A stretch of DNA of 64,000 nucleotides from Diorhabda sublineata (GCF_026230105.1 NC_079484.1:10121805-10185804); one strand, 5' to 3'; shown: positions 32,695 to 44,774, counted from the first letter of the stretch. The notes: generated by a model not told the origin, from the letters alone. Numbers and translations are program-made.

Positions 32695-33325
32695 TTCACG
32701 CGTGATCTATCAAAAATAGTGTTGCCAAAAAGATACCAGCAAAAAAAATTAGTGTGTAATTAGTGTATAATTATATACCCGTTATTGATCTAGATCCATA
32801 CACTGCGTTTTTTAAACTTAGTGGAACGGTTTTCCATAAGACATACAAGTATTTAGTGTGAGCAGCATTCATCACAAGACACACGTCAAGATGATACGCG
32901 AGTTCTTCTCAAACGTTCATCACTATTGTATGATGTTTAAATTCTGTTTCTTAATTCGGTTGACCATCAAGGCCACTGAAAACAAGCCCTGTCAGTGAGT
33001 ACAGTAACGTTGCTTAAAGGATTTCTGTCCTCCAAGTTCGTCCATTATAAGAGTTAATATGTATGTTAAAGTGAAAGTTCGATCAAACACTGAATATTTC
33101 ACGATCCAGAAAATATTTATCTCGTAGAGCAATCATTTATTAGTGACTTTGGCAAATGATATGTGGTATTATCAACTTGTAAGACTAGTATCCCAAAAAA
33201 CCAATGAGCCCCCAAAATCATTGTTAGTGTAACCAAAGGTATAACCACTACATCTTCAAGCAGTGTGCTCTTCGGAGAAAACCACATTGATGGGTTTCCT
33301 GACCATCTAACTAGCTGCTCCATAT
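32695..33325. other. no recognised feature
   Basis: Spacer. A 68-codon minus-strand frame (33117-33323) has no known motif. It may include upstream LINE sequence belonging to the next feature. Confidence 0.35.
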
Positions 33326-33329
33326 AGCA

Positions 33330-33620
33330 GGAGCGAAATTACCCTCATTGCTGGCTTGATAACCAAAAAAGACGCTATTCTCATAATATAAACATCACAA
33401 ACGATTCGGAATGTCGCTGGTACATGTGGCAGGCAGAAACTACAGATCACGTAATCGGTAAGTGTTCAGAATTCAAACGTGCGTGTTTGAACGCTTGCAC
33501 AGGCCTTACATTTTGCCTAGTTACGTTAATAGTTTTAAGCCAAGCTGTCTGATTAGACTATCAAAAGACAACTGCCAACAATTAGAACTTGGCTTTAAAC
33601 ATCTCCGTTAAACTATCCAC
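33330..33620 (+). mobile_element. LINE 3' end (Cys/His segment)
   Basis: One frame reads CWLDNQKRRYSHNIN then NDSECRWYMWQAETTDHVIG and KCSEF. This is the Cys-His segment after RNase H in jockey/I-like LINEs: 'CR.C..E.ET..H(I/V)...C..(L/F)'. A collinear, diverged relative is at 45370-45640, sharing CCGGAATGTCGCTGG-like DNA. Decayed after about 33490. Confidence 0.55.
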
Positions 33621-33624
33621 GTAA

Positions 33625-35020
33625 TCGTTGCAGGAATTGCTAATTTACAATTAGCCTTCCAAACGCATTTCTTTAGGCTACGTTTGAACGACTCTCGTAC
33701 TCACTAACTATCAAGTACTTCCTTTACAAATGCATATCTTCATAACCAACTACGGATGCTAGAGGATTTGACATTGCAACATTTCTGTTCTTATATGAGT
33801 GCAAGATCTACATACAGAATTTGTTGTCGCTTGTAGAATAAAAATCAGTGTTTTCCAACATTTTCTTATAATTGAATGAATGCTGCCAAATATGGGGATT
33901 GTTTTCTGTAGTCCACTTTGATATAAGTTACAATTATTTAGTTCTTAAAATTCTAAGACGTGTAAATGTTATTGTCTTTGATCTAAGGACTTTTGTACAA
34001 TTTATTCCAAGCTAAAAATTTTGACTGAAGGCCATTAATGTAGTGGATATTCATTTTTAATTTATAGGAGATTATTTTGAAAGTAAATATATAATATTAA
34101 TATGTCTAATTCGTTGTCTAATCATATAATCAATAACTATCCGCCCCTGTTGATAGTACGCCGGTAGGGTTCCGTATTCATATTACCAGTGACAATGATA
34201 AGTGTACTTCTGTTATCTTCCATAATATAACATCCAAATCGTTGCTTCAGTAATTAATTATATTGTGAAACTAAGGATCGCATTCTATTGACTTGATAAT
34301 ATGAAGAGAAATATTTCATAATTTTCGATTTATATTTACAAAAATGTCAGTGAACATGAATAAATTAGATTTTTTCATATTTTGAATGCGACAGTGCATA
34401 CTCATAGTAATGAAAACACTAATTCGACGTTTTGTTTATTTAATCCCTTGTAGGTTACGCCAAATTGCATCGATGACGATAATGCTGTATATGATTATAA
34501 TGGTGTTTCGGAGTGAGGGCAATGTCAAAAATACAGTTTTAAGTTATTCCAGAAATGATGCTTTCGTCTGCTATACTGAATAATTTTTTATTATATGAGT
34601 CCATATCAAGGAATAAAGACACAGCAATTGGATTTTATCGAATTTGTGAAATCGAGTTGTTCGATTTTATTAGAGTTTGTAGGGCTTTATGCCAGAAGGT
34701 AGAGTTGAGCAGTAAGGGAGGTGGGAGTTGCGCCCTTTTGCCCGTCTTGCTTTCCAAGAGAGAAGTCAAGATATGATTTCAAGGAAAAGCATTCCTTAGG
34801 GAATTTATGAAATAACGATGATAAATACAAAGAGTGTAAAATGGAATGTTGAGAGAAAAAAGTTGTATAATATTGATTTAGATGAGGGTTTTCTTTGTAC
34901 TAGATTATAAATTAGTTATCACCGGATTGTAAAGAATGATTTCTTACTCATTGTAATATGTAAAAGTGACAAATACAATTGTTTCCAATCATAAAATAAT
35001 TATTCTCCTTTTTATGATCT
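33625..35020. other. no recognised feature
   Basis: Small frames at 34386-34583 and 34555-34776 have no recognised domain. AT-rich without clear repeats. Confidence 0.4.
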
Positions 35021-35021
35021 A

Positions 35022-35334
35022 CAGAGTGTTTCAAAAAAACATGATCCCGTTTCAAGGTTAGATAGAAATCTGAAAAATATTTGGGGTGTGCTCGGTAAAA
35101 AAATTTTGTAACGCCAATCGTATTCAAGATAAAAAGCGTTGAAGAAAAAAATCGATACATATTTTTTCAACTTTTCAATATTAGATTTATTGTTCAAAAT
35201 TTCAAGTGAACTTAAACATCATTTAATTTCACACCAATAAGGTATTCTTGATAAAACTCGATCCTGTGTACCGTTTTCGGAATATTTTGATTTGAAAATT
35301 ATGAAGTAATAACCGACGATAAAGTATGGATAAA

Positions 35335-35409
<75 letters not shown>

Positions 35410-36651
35410 GTTATTATTATTATTAATTAGTTAGGATTATGTGAATTAAAAATTTTTTATCGCGTGAATGAGACCCCATGGGTAACGGATACATTTAAAA
35501 AATTGGGACTGACGGCATTCATTCTTTGTAACTTTTCATACAAATCCAGGTTAATCAGTAAATATTGTTTTTCAAAGTTGAATAAGTATATGCACTGAGC
35601 TGAACAAACAATAATTTGATCATCATGTATTGCGGTTCTGAGACTCAAACTGATGTTTGTTTCATACTAAGCCCCCCAATAGCTGAGTAACCATAATTAT
35701 TTAAGGCTTTTGCCAAGGAAAACTGCTATTCACTGATAGTTAGGATGTTGAGTCAATAATAACATTTCTGAAACCTTGTTATTTATTAAATTAGATATTG
35801 TTAATCAAAATGTACTCAAATTTTGATTTAACTGACATGTTATTAACCTTAGACTTAGACTTAAAGTGTTTAGGAATCTCTAGTTCAGCTGTCATGCGTT
35901 ATGCAGAAAAGTTTCTTCGAAGAAACTTACCAAGTGAAAACACATTTACATTCATTGAACGACGTTGTCGAGAAGCTAGGAATATAAGACATAAAAAGAC
36001 AAAAACATGAATCAAAATTTTGTTGATCAAAATACAACAGTTAGCCCAAGTAATGTGGCAACAAATACGTCTTCTTGAAGTATTTGGAGAATACTTAAAA
36101 AGCAACAGCTACATCCTTATTATTACAGACAAGTCCAAGATTACCACATTCTACCCAGAAATTCGAGATATTAAAAGATTTAACTCTAAATGAGCTCCAC
36201 CTCCCTTTGATAGAAGCTATCGTAATTGGTTTAGTAACCATTTTCCGAATCGATGGATTGGTAGAGGTACAGAAGCTCCGATTCATTGGCCTCCCCGGTC
36301 ATTCGATTTTAATCCCTTGGATTACACATTTTGAGCATATCTGAAAGCAAAACTTTATGCTACAGAGGAAAATTCACCTCAAGAATTGAAAAACAACGTC
36401 ACTTTAATGACCTCATAGCTGACTCCCAACCGTTTAGAAGATTAATGGATTCTTTAGAAAAAAGGATGGACTTATCTATTCGTGAAAACGGAAGACATTT
36501 TGAACACCTACTCTAATTGATATACTATAATACTTCAACTTCCTTTATCTTGAATACGTAGGGCGTTACGAAAATTTTTTACTTAGCAAACTTCAAAAAT
36601 TTTTAGTTTTCTATCTACTAGAGACGGGATCACTTTTTTTGAAACTCCCTG
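35022..36651 (+). mobile_element. long-TIR DUF4817-type transposon, family L copy 2
   Basis: Related to 26321-28040. The left end starts CAGAGTGTTTCAAAAAAACATGATCC after TA, and the left arm here is long (about 300 bp to 35330). Its reverse complement is found in the right arm of copy 1 and downstream of the 4.7-kb fragment (the CGGAATATTTTGATT and ACTCGAT strings). The transposase start is readable from about 35850: KCLGISSSAVMRYAEKFLRR and NTFTFIERRCREARNIR, the DUF4817-type helix-turn-helix. Near 36200 come RSYRNWFSNHFPNRWIGRG and HWPPRSFDFNPLDY with the third acidic residue. The codons that should give 'QQDGAPP' read as a stop before APP, so the second Asp is lost. The frame 36331-36516 ends SLEKRMDLSIRENGRHFEHL. 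A long (ATT)n run is lodged in the left arm. Confidence 0.87.
35336..35426. repeat. (TTA)n microsatellite
   Basis: About 30 uninterrupted TTA units with one TTG near the end, located at the inner edge of the left arm of family L copy 2. The corresponding place in copy 1 is deleted, so the expansion is specific to this copy. Confidence 0.95.
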
Positions 36652-36837
36652 TATATGAATTTCAATACAATATTGCCAGTAGTTGCGGCAACATCGTAAA
36701 AAATGTGTATAATTTTTTTTCTTCAACGTCCTTTATCTTGAATACTTTCTTGTATAATTTTTTACTTAGCAAACTCACAAATATTTTTAGTTTCCTACCT
36801 ATTCTAGAGATGGGATCACTTTTTTTTAAACAACCTG
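36523..36837. repeat. tandemly duplicated right terminus of family L copy 2
   Basis: The right terminal segment (TTCCTTTATCTTGAATAC through GAGACGGGATCACTTTTTTTG to CCTGTA) occurs twice: 36535-36653 and 36725-36839. Between them is a GCCAGTAGTTGCGGCAACATCG-like spacer that also occurs in the right part of copy 1 (about 27797-27850). Each repeat ends in CCTG-TA, so either could act as the element border. Confidence 0.8.
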
Positions 36838-36839
36838 TA

Positions 36840-38334
36840 TACGAATGCTTGTGTTCGAACATAAGCTGGATCCAGGTGTATATTATTCAATCAATAGTAC
36901 ATGTAGAAATCATTTTTCCATTTCTTTTCTTCAAAACAATTAAAAAATATCTCTACATAGAGAATTGGTTACTTGTCTGCTTACGTGTTATTAGAAGTAG
37001 TATGTGACATTTCGGACGGTTGGTAAAGTATCATTTGATTATTGTTGGATCTGTAAATGCCTCAACCCAAGAAACGGTTTTGTGGTTTAAAACAATTTCT
37101 TTTGCTGGCGTGGTGGGGCTGATAGGAGGGGTTGTTACAAATCATGGTACTTCAATAGGGAGTTAATACATGACAATTGATTTTTCAAAAATTCTTCTCT
37201 AACAAAATATGTATGGATCAAAACTATTTCGAGTACTAACACGAACATGAAAGACGCGGCTATGGGAAATCGCCTATTACCATATAAAACAGGGAAATAG
37301 TAGAAAGTTAGGTTAGAATTTGGGCTATTTAGAGAGAACACCATATGGAGGAATTTTTTGGTTAATTTCTTCCATTTTATTGATTATCATCCAACACTGT
37401 TCGTATAAAATATCTAGAAGATATTTTTAAGAGTAGGTTAGAAATTAAAAATCCAATAATAGATTAAAATTAGGTATGAAATATAAGTATAAAAGTATAA
37501 AATACGAGTGGCATTTATAAAATTAGCTTTAATGATTGTGAAGAGAAATATTTTGAGAAAATTAGATTATCTGCTGATCTCTTATTTTAGACGTCCCTAT
37601 TCTCTACGGTCTACTCTATTTTAAAGTTAGAAATTATATGTGAAACAACATGACCATGACCAGGGTCTTTACCTTTACTAGCCGCAGTATTTGGATAACT
37701 TGTTCTTATTTCTAGTAATCCATAATAACTAACTCGTTGGTTAATATGTAAACTAATCAAAAATTTAAACCAGGAACTGTCACAATGTTCGTGAGAATTC
37801 CCATTCCAGATGTAGACTGAAGTTATTCAGATATCGGACGTAATAATGAGCGTGGATGATGAATTTTACCGAATTGGTTAGGTTAGGTTCACGATGTCCT
37901 TAAACAACTATATTCCCAAAATAAATTTGAAATAAGCAATAATAATTTATATAATTTATACAATTAAAATAATGTAACGAAGCGCTTCAGGAAAATTTTT
38001 AGATGTCAATATAGAAAAAGTACAAATAAAGCACAAATAAAATGTGTAAATGTCTAGCTTCGGGATATACGTGTATTAGCAAGTGCCACATTAGTGCAAC
38101 TTGTTCCAATAAATCATATTTTTTTAGTTCCAATGTTTTGAAATTTATATCACTTTTGCTTGTTTTTTTACTGATATTTAAGTACTTAGTAATAGTTATG
38201 TTGTATAATATAATATATATAAAAACGAACCAATATTGGTAGCTATTTTGGTTCATCATCAAAATATTAAGATATTTGGATAGTTTTAATACTATCCAGA
38301 TGGTCAGCCAAGTTAACTCTTCAACTGTAACATA
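36840..38334. other. no recognised feature
   Basis: Small frames at 37135-37344 (minus), 37999-38262 (minus) and 38042-38242 (plus) have no recognised domain. Confidence 0.4.
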
Positions 38335-38336
38335 TA

Positions 38337-39558
38337 CGAGGATATATAGAAAAATTCTTAGCCTTCTATAGAACGAAACAAAATTTCAATGTCAAATTTA
38401 TTACTCAACATATTCTCCTCTTAACCTCCTAACCTGCAAAATCTCTAGACCTTTCAAAAAAATGTTTCTCCTTGCTTTTTTATTACCTCCTCGTTGGAAA
38501 AAAATTTAGGACCTTTTAAACTGTTTTTCAGTTGAGGAAAGAGCCAAATCTGGTGAATAAGGAATGTTTTCTAGTAATTCAAACCCTAAATCACGAATTT
38601 TTTGCATGGCAACATGAGATTTGTGTGCAGGGGCGTTGTCCTGCGAAAACAAAACACCTTTGAATAGCTTTCCTCATCTTTTTTCTTTAATTTTTCCCGT
38701 ATAGTGGTCAGTAATGTCGAATAGTAATGTCCAGATATTGTTCTAGCCTTATCCAAAAAATTAATCATGATTACTCCATGGCAATCCCAAAAAACTGAAG
38801 CAAGAACTTTTCCAGCAGATTTTTGGACACGAAACTTCTTAGGTCTTGGAGAATCAAAATATCGCCATTACATCGATTGTTGTTTTTTTTTTCTGGATCG
38901 TAGAAATGTACCCAAGTCTCATCCATAGTAACAATTCGGTTTAAGAAGTCTACATCATTTTCAAATCGAGCACAGATCGAATGCGATGCTTCTACCCTTG
39001 TACACTTTTGGTCAACATTCAAACATTTGGGGATCCATTGTGCAGCAATTTTTCGTGAACTTTATGATGAACGCGTTTCTGATGAAATATTCAGTGCTTC
39101 AGATAACCGTTTTAGTCCAATTCGACGGTCTGATAAAATCATGTCATGAACTGCATCGATATTTTCGGGAAATGACACAGAAACTGGCCTTCCCGATCGA
39201 ACATCATCTTCAATGAAAAATTTACCTCTTTTGAAGCTTGCAGTCCAATTTTTCATGGTCGCATACGAAGAACATTGATCACCAAGGGTAGTAATAAGCA
39301 TATCTTCGTAAATCTGCTTTCCTCTTAACCCTTTTAAATACAGGTATTTGATGATGGCTCGATACTCCAATTTTTCGATTTTCACAATTTCGGTGGACAT
39401 CTTTTTTCTTTTAATTTATAGCGTAACTCTGGTTTACTTTTTTGACGTCAACCTTTACACTGACACTTTCAATAAGTTATTATTCGTCGCTATGGTAACG
39501 CAATATTTTGTTTATCTATGGAACAGGTCTAGGCTAACTAGATATCAATACCTCCTCG
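38337..39558 (-). mobile_element. mariner element, near full length (copy B)
   Basis: The same mariner family as 11486-12735, in reverse orientation. The lower-coordinate end, CGAGGATATATAG after TA, matches the 3' end of copy A. The other end (around 39558) has lost the TA (CC instead) but keeps the GATATCAATA segment. The transposase start (ATG at 39400) shares the ITIVKIEKLEYRAI-type opening and IIKYLYLKGLRGKQIYEDML. A second frame reads IVTMDETWVHFYDPE (first Asp). The block SQDNAPAHKSHVAMQKIRDL near 38620-38660 keeps the second Asp, which copy A has lost. After SPDLAL the 'PSDYH' segment is deleted, so the third Asp that copy A keeps is missing here. About 28 bp shorter than copy A. Confidence 0.92.
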
Positions 39559-39559
39559 C

Positions 39560-40435
39560 CACAATTTGTTCAAATATTCCAGTTTACCTTCAGTCTCGGA
39601 ACGATCACTTGGTTATAGAAATTCGTTTCAGCCTGTGTAATTGTTATTGCTCTTGTATCTTAAATCTTCTCCCTATTTTTCTGTATCTGCAATAGTTCCA
39701 ACTGTGTCCAATATTCCATAACAGTGGATTTTTATAATAAAAATTGAAACAAAATAGAAACCTCACAACTGGTACTAAGTTCAAGGTTAAAAGATAGAGA
39801 GATTCGTTGTGTATATTTTGGGAGAAATGAGGAGATTTTCAGGGGAGGATTCATTGGAATTTGGCCTTGATATAGGGATTGCTCCTCTACAGGGATAGGG
39901 TTATGGTTTTGTTGGTTAGGTTAGGTAACACGAATGACAAGGCGGAGTTTGAGGAAGAAGAATATAAAGCTCCAGATTTATTGTTGGCCATTTGGATAGT
40001 GAACTGGTTCACCAGGATACAGGAGAACCATCGGAAAACTTACAACACCGACGATAAGTTTAACGTTATATATAGTCTTCTTTTTATATATCCGTCATCG
40101 GACGTAGACGACCTCTCATATCAACCTGTACTATTGGTTTTACTAAAATATTTTCTAGCTGTTTAACATACAATACAATTTTTCCATTTTTGTCCAAATC
40201 ATTATTTTGAGAAAATCATTGTTTGTACAGTTTTTCATGTTTTCAAAAATATATAAATATTTTGGGAGCCTCTATAGAATAACATGACATGACATTTTCA
40301 AAGAGGGTGATATGTACCTACTTCAAGATTTGAATTATACTTGTGCTAATTACCACTACCTGTAAAGTACTGTTGGCATTAATAATCTTTTGAATATATA
40401 ATCATCTTTTGGATATTAAATTCTATATAAAAATA
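39560..40435. other. no recognised feature
   Basis: A 95-codon plus-strand frame at 39879-40166 (acidic EFEEEEY patch, hydrophobic end) has no domain that I recognise and no relatives in the window. It is one of the longer frames not overlapping a transposon, so it is mentioned, but there is no evidence that it is a gene. Confidence 0.35.
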
Positions 40436-40439
40436 AAAA

Positions 40440-41130
40440 CAAGATTTGAATTTATAGATTTCTATAATATCTCTCATTTCCAGGCTTTAAAAATGACAAA
40501 ATGGCTCTTAAATCAGTCTCCTCAGTTTATTTCATCTGATTTTGCCAATTTAAGATGAACTACATCCCCAATTGGCTGCTTATCAACATTTTTCTTGAAA
40601 ATACCAACGTACTTTCATTTCGTTTAATATTGTCCTCATTACAATCTTTTTTGTCAAGGCTGTGTTCAAAGTTAAATTAGCGACAGCCTTAAAATCTTTT
40701 GGAGTTGCAGTTGGTCTGAGTAAATCAAATTACTTCACATTTTTCGACTCATTCTCAATTCAATATGTGAAAAATCTCTATTTTACACAACATTAAAAGG
40801 AATTCCACGACAATAATAGCTTTTTATTTATTCCGTGAAAGTATTCTTTTTTAACCAAGTAATCAACAAAAAAGCAGCATTTTGTTTTTGGTCGGCGCAA
40901 TTATCGCTTCATATCATCAGTTTTATTTGCTCGTGAAACTTCTCAGTACCGTTTTTAAAATACAAGAGAGAAACATCCCATTTCCACCTCAAGTTATTCC
41001 CTCATATCATTGATGCGTAATTTCCTTATTTAGTGTCACCTACGTGAATATCAAAGTTTTACCATGAGAGTTATCGACGATTTGTCATGTGTTGAAGTTG
41101 GAAAAAAGCACTTGTTCTAGATCAGTACAA
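40440..41130 (-). pseudogene. decayed copy of a multicopy insect protein with SDNC..QNKN motif
   Basis: Reading down the minus strand from about 41060: NFDIHVGDTK, LRWKWDVSLLYFKNGTEKFH, then SDNCADQKQNAAF (about 40890), then CRGIPF followed by a weak 'RDF' region, and finally EETDLRAILSFLKPGNERYY near 40460. In order these fit a protein that I recall as widespread and multicopy in insect assemblies, with 'H.GDT', '(S/A)D(N/T)C.GQNKN', 'GH.....D.DF..IE' and a C-terminal '(K)..DL...L.(Y/F)IP......Y'. Conserved Asp residues after predicted strands suggest an RNase H-like nuclease or transposase fold, but that is inference. This copy has many stops and has lost the Gly of GQNKN (here DQKQN). Confidence 0.5.
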
Positions 41131-41228
41131 ATCGCGCAAGTTGGGATCGGCAATTATCTACTAACATAGTTTTCAATTAATTTACAATCTGTCTTTAGTG
41201 CGTTTCAAGTTTGCTCTTACTATATTGG

Positions 41229-41444
41229 TCATTTAAATTGGTTGTCATCGTTGTATGCAAAAGGATGAATATCTTCAAATGCATAATACAATCTATTGAT
41301 ATTCAGGTCTTGACTTAAAAGTACTTTATCGCTCCTAAAATTTCTTCTTCTAATAAAATCCATTAATGGATGTTTGTGATAAAAATTTTTTGCTTTTACT
41401 CTATTTCTTGCTATTAACGACCGTATATGATGTAGGCCCATCAA
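41229..41444 (-). other. 71-codon minus-strand frame, unidentified
   Basis: An open frame between the SDNC pseudogene and the RTE fragment on the same strand, rich in Arg and His at the start and ending FEDIHPFAYNDDNQF. Its 5' end (AAKLMGLHHIRSL) could be the tail of the RTE protein, since the RTE reading ends just upstream. Nothing further supports a function. Confidence 0.3.
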
Positions 41445-41459
41445 TTTCGCAGCCAGGAT

Positions 41460-42400
41460 GTTTTATTTCTTCTGATTCCTCTCCTGCCTTCGATATTGCC
41501 CTTAATTCTTAGATGCAGGAATTGACATTTCGTATATTGATTTATATGCCTTAAGTTTGTCGTTATTCGTTATTCTATCTGTCCAGGTTACTTCAAGGAT
41601 TCGGTGATAGATATATCCACATTTTAAAAGCCTCTAATGTATTAATTTCATCCTTATCCATACCGTAGAGAAGCAGCGACCGCATGTATAGTTTGATGAA
41701 TCTTAATTGTAGATTACGGTCCAAGTCTAAGTAACAGTTAAATAAATTTCAGAAGTGCCCGTGAGACTGATGTCCAATCTTCAGAAAGCCATTTGCCCAA
41801 ATACTTAAGTGTCCTTATTCTTATTATTGACCTACATATTATGCTGGAGTTTTCGTATATGCTGGTTTTTAGATATGATCATAAATTATGTTTTTCCTTG
41901 TGTTTATAATTAAATCCTTGTTTTGCGTAGCTCTTCTATTTTATTGATCATTTGTTGTAGGTTATGAGATATCAGCGATTAAGACCGTGTCATCGGCATA
42001 TCTAATATTATTAATCTGCATACTATTAACTTCAACTCCTATCTCCAGGTCTCCCAAATCCTTCACTTGTGCTGTTTGGTTCCAATGCATCGGATGTTCT
42101 TTTGATCTATATCGGGTCTTTTGAGAAACTGTATCAGTTTGTGGTGTCGTACACTATCGAATGTCTTCTCGTTGTCAATGAAGCATAGACAAACATCTTC
42201 TCTTTGGTCATAGCAATTCTGGATTAATACCTGCAAAGCGACTATTGCTTCTTGTGTACCTAATCCTTTTCTAAGCCCCAATTGTGAGTTGCTCATATTT
42301 CTTTCGCATTTTTTTGAAATTCTTTGTTGTATAAGTCTTAAGAATATTTTTAAGGTATGATTCCTCAACCTACTATAAAGAAGTTGTTCGCTTGAAAAGG
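41460..42400 (-). mobile_element. RTE/CR1-like LINE reverse transcriptase fragment
   Basis: The minus-strand frame 42063-42368 reads LGLRKGLGTQEAIVALQVLI and DVCLCFIDNEKTFDSVRHHK, the 'FRKG.GT.EA...' and 'CFID..KAFD.V' motifs of RT; the catalytic Asp of the first is present in FID. After a deletion of several dozen residues, a frame near 42050-41975 reads GVEVNSMQINNIRYADDTVL with the intact YADD catalytic pair. Then follow KYLG/VFG-like and, near 41640-41540, LEAFKMWIY and VTWTDRITN, the C-terminal region of the protein. The LINE tail was not identified. The RT catalytic centre is unusually well preserved among the LINE scraps here, but the finger region is deleted. Confidence 0.8.
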
Positions 42401-42404
42401 ATAC

Positions 42405-43900
42405 AATTTTCTATATTCCCTTTCCTTTCCTCTACTTTCCACATAGATAAATTTATTCTTTTTCTTAAATTTGACAAAAACGTCAATGTTTTCTATGATA
42501 TTGCAATACTATGCAAAAAGGTCTCTTTATACACTTGGATCGCATAACCTAAACTGTTGATTTTTTTATTTTTTCCGTTGGATGTTCGTAACTTCCATGT
42601 AAAAACAAAAAACGTCAAGAGTTCCAGTAGATACGACGAATATTGCTTTACAAAGAATTCTCTGAACTAAGTAACTTTTTGTTCTTGTGAAATATCAGCA
42701 TTGTTTTGGCAATTAACTTCAGCCTAGAAACATGGACATATATTGGAATGTTTCAGAATTAAATAGAAAACATTATCAAAGCATTGGCTTCTTATCTTAT
42801 TTGATAATTTGATGCAACTTTTTAAATTTTTCTTTGCCTAATATTAATAACAAATAAGCAATGTAAACAAAACTGACTCGTTGAAAATTAAATGTAGTAA
42901 ATTGCTACTAAAGATAGCTGATTGGTGTAGTGACACTTAGCACGTTTTTCATAACAGATTACTTGAGATATGTCTATTTTAGAGGTGCGCTTGGAACTCA
43001 TTCCGAGTAAAAATTTATTTTGAAAATTTTCTGCGTTTAGCTCCATTCTCAATTCAAGTCCACATATATTGGTTCACTTATCAAAGAAACCTGTGATATC
43101 TTTTATTTTGATAAAAACGTTTAGTAGAATAGATAGATTCAAATAAGTCATAGACAATTTATCACTTCTTAATGTACGCCACTGGTTTTTTAATAAAGGT
43201 GTAAGGCATATTCACTACCGTAGTGTATACCTTGTATCAAATTAATGCTTGAGGGGGGTGTAATTATAAACAATGGCGAATCCCTTGACGTTTTTATAGG
43301 AGTTATAGAGAATGTAGCACCTGGTTCCTGTCGGAAATTGCATACCGGTCTTCCTAAACACCACTTCCTCCTTGGTGTACGGTAAACTCTTTTAAGTTCC
43401 TGTTCACGCGACTTTGCAAATTCCAACGTTTTCTAAATATTTGTTTCATACGCTGTGTTATCCCCAAATAGAAGTGTATTAAATTTGTAAGTGTATTTGT
43501 AACTATAATTATAAAAGTGAACAAAAATTGTTTCCAGTTACCATCTATATTAAAAAAGAAGTTTTAGTTGTTCAGCTTTATTGTCATTTTATTTATTTCT
43601 TGTACAGAGTGTACATAAACTAACGAAACTTCCTAATATTTATACATTTCTGTTAGGTACATGAACACGTGTTCAATTTCTAATTATGCATTACATTAAT
43701 TATACAACATGAAGAAAAGTTATCAGCAACTGCTGGTTTCTTATTTAATAACTATTATTTATATTATTTTTGTACAAATACAGACAGAAAAATATAAAGT
43801 CTAAAGGCGATGAATCAGAAGATCTAACTGACCACTCTATTGTCCCCTGATGCTGTCCTTCATATAGTAGTTTTGGGTAATTTGGTTGCCTTGATTTGGA
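42405..43900. other. no recognised feature
   Basis: Includes a 78-codon minus-strand frame (43190-43426) with an Arg-rich start and no known motif. Otherwise AT-rich. Confidence 0.4.
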
Positions 43901-43904
43901 AACG

Positions 43905-44770
43905 TATAATTAAGAAGTGAGCTAATTTACCCAAAATTCTGGATCCTGATTTTGCTCAATGACCTTCTGGCATCTTTCTTTCAGCTTAATGATTCTGCGC
44001 TCATAAAATTTCTGGTCCTGCAAACTTTGAAATAAATGGTAATCAGATGGTGCCAGATCAGGGCTGTATGAGAGATGTGGCATCACTTCCCAGCCAAATT
44101 CCAATAGTTTGCTTCGAGTTGCCAAAGATGTGTGAGGCCTTGCATTATTATTTGATTCCTTAAAGTAGCTCAAAAAACGCAACACCTTTGTAATCTCACC
44201 AATCTGACAGCATGCGCCTTTTTGTTGTTTTTCAGCTATCGATGTGGTTTGTGCTGGTTCATTGTTTTTGCTCCATGATAATTTTCGAGCTATGTTACTT
44301 TACAGGACCCATTTTTCATCACCAGTGATGATCCTTTTCAAGAAAAGGTCGCACATCGTAAATATTGCTTCTTTGTGTTGAGTGAATTTCTTTCAATTTG
44401 TGAGGTATCAAATATTAAGGTTCTAGCTCAAGAGGTTTTAAGTGTTTTTCAATTATTGTGTGCGATACATGTAGCCTCTTCACAACCTCCTGGAGAGTTA
44501 TATGACGATCATCTTCTCCAATTATGACTTTGATTTGGTCATCATTAATTTCAGTAGGCCGACTAGAACGTTGCTTATCTTTGAGAGAAAAATCTCCAAA
44601 TCTCCAGAACGGAATTTTTCATACTAATTCTGACACGTGTAGTTTGTTGAGCAATCAGCACTATAAACTGCATATATTTCTTTGTAACTCGCAGTAGCTT
44701 TCTTCCTTTTACGGAAATAAAAAAGTAAAATATGCCTAAAATTTTCGTCTCTGGACCCCATTTAGATTTA
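43905..44770 (-). mobile_element. mariner element, mauritiana-like, decayed
   Basis: The minus strand from about 44757 reads GSRDENFRHILLFY and YEKFRSGDF, SLKDKQRSSRPTEINDDQIK and HITLQEVVKRLHVSHTIIEK (the two helix-turn-helix units), and near 44330 RIITGDEKWV with the first catalytic Asp. The frame 43922-44185 starts FKESNNNARPHTSLATRSKL; the Asp of 'HQDNARPH' is Asn here. It continues LEFGWEVMPHLSYSPDLAPS and DYHLFQSL with the third Asp, then DQKFYERRIIKL to the stop. The segment between ITGDEKWV and NNARPH is shortened by about 60 residues. Ends were not paired. A third distinct mariner lineage in the window. Confidence 0.88.
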
Positions 44771-44774
44771 ACCC

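Noticed and set aside
35336..35426. Regularly spaced repeat considered as a CRISPR-like array
   Set aside because: It is a simple (TTA)n run with no spacers, in a eukaryotic context.
36639..37007. 122-codon plus-strand frame
   Set aside because: Its 5' half is the terminal repeat of family L copy 2 and the rest is unrelated AT-rich DNA; no domain.
39348..39695. 115-codon plus-strand frame with hydrophobic stretches
   Set aside because: Its first third is antisense to the start of mariner copy B and the rest crosses the element border. No family motif.
39879..40166. 95-codon frame with an acidic patch as a possible gene
   Set aside because: No recognised motif, no start context that I can weigh, and no splice structure visible. 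Left as unsupported.
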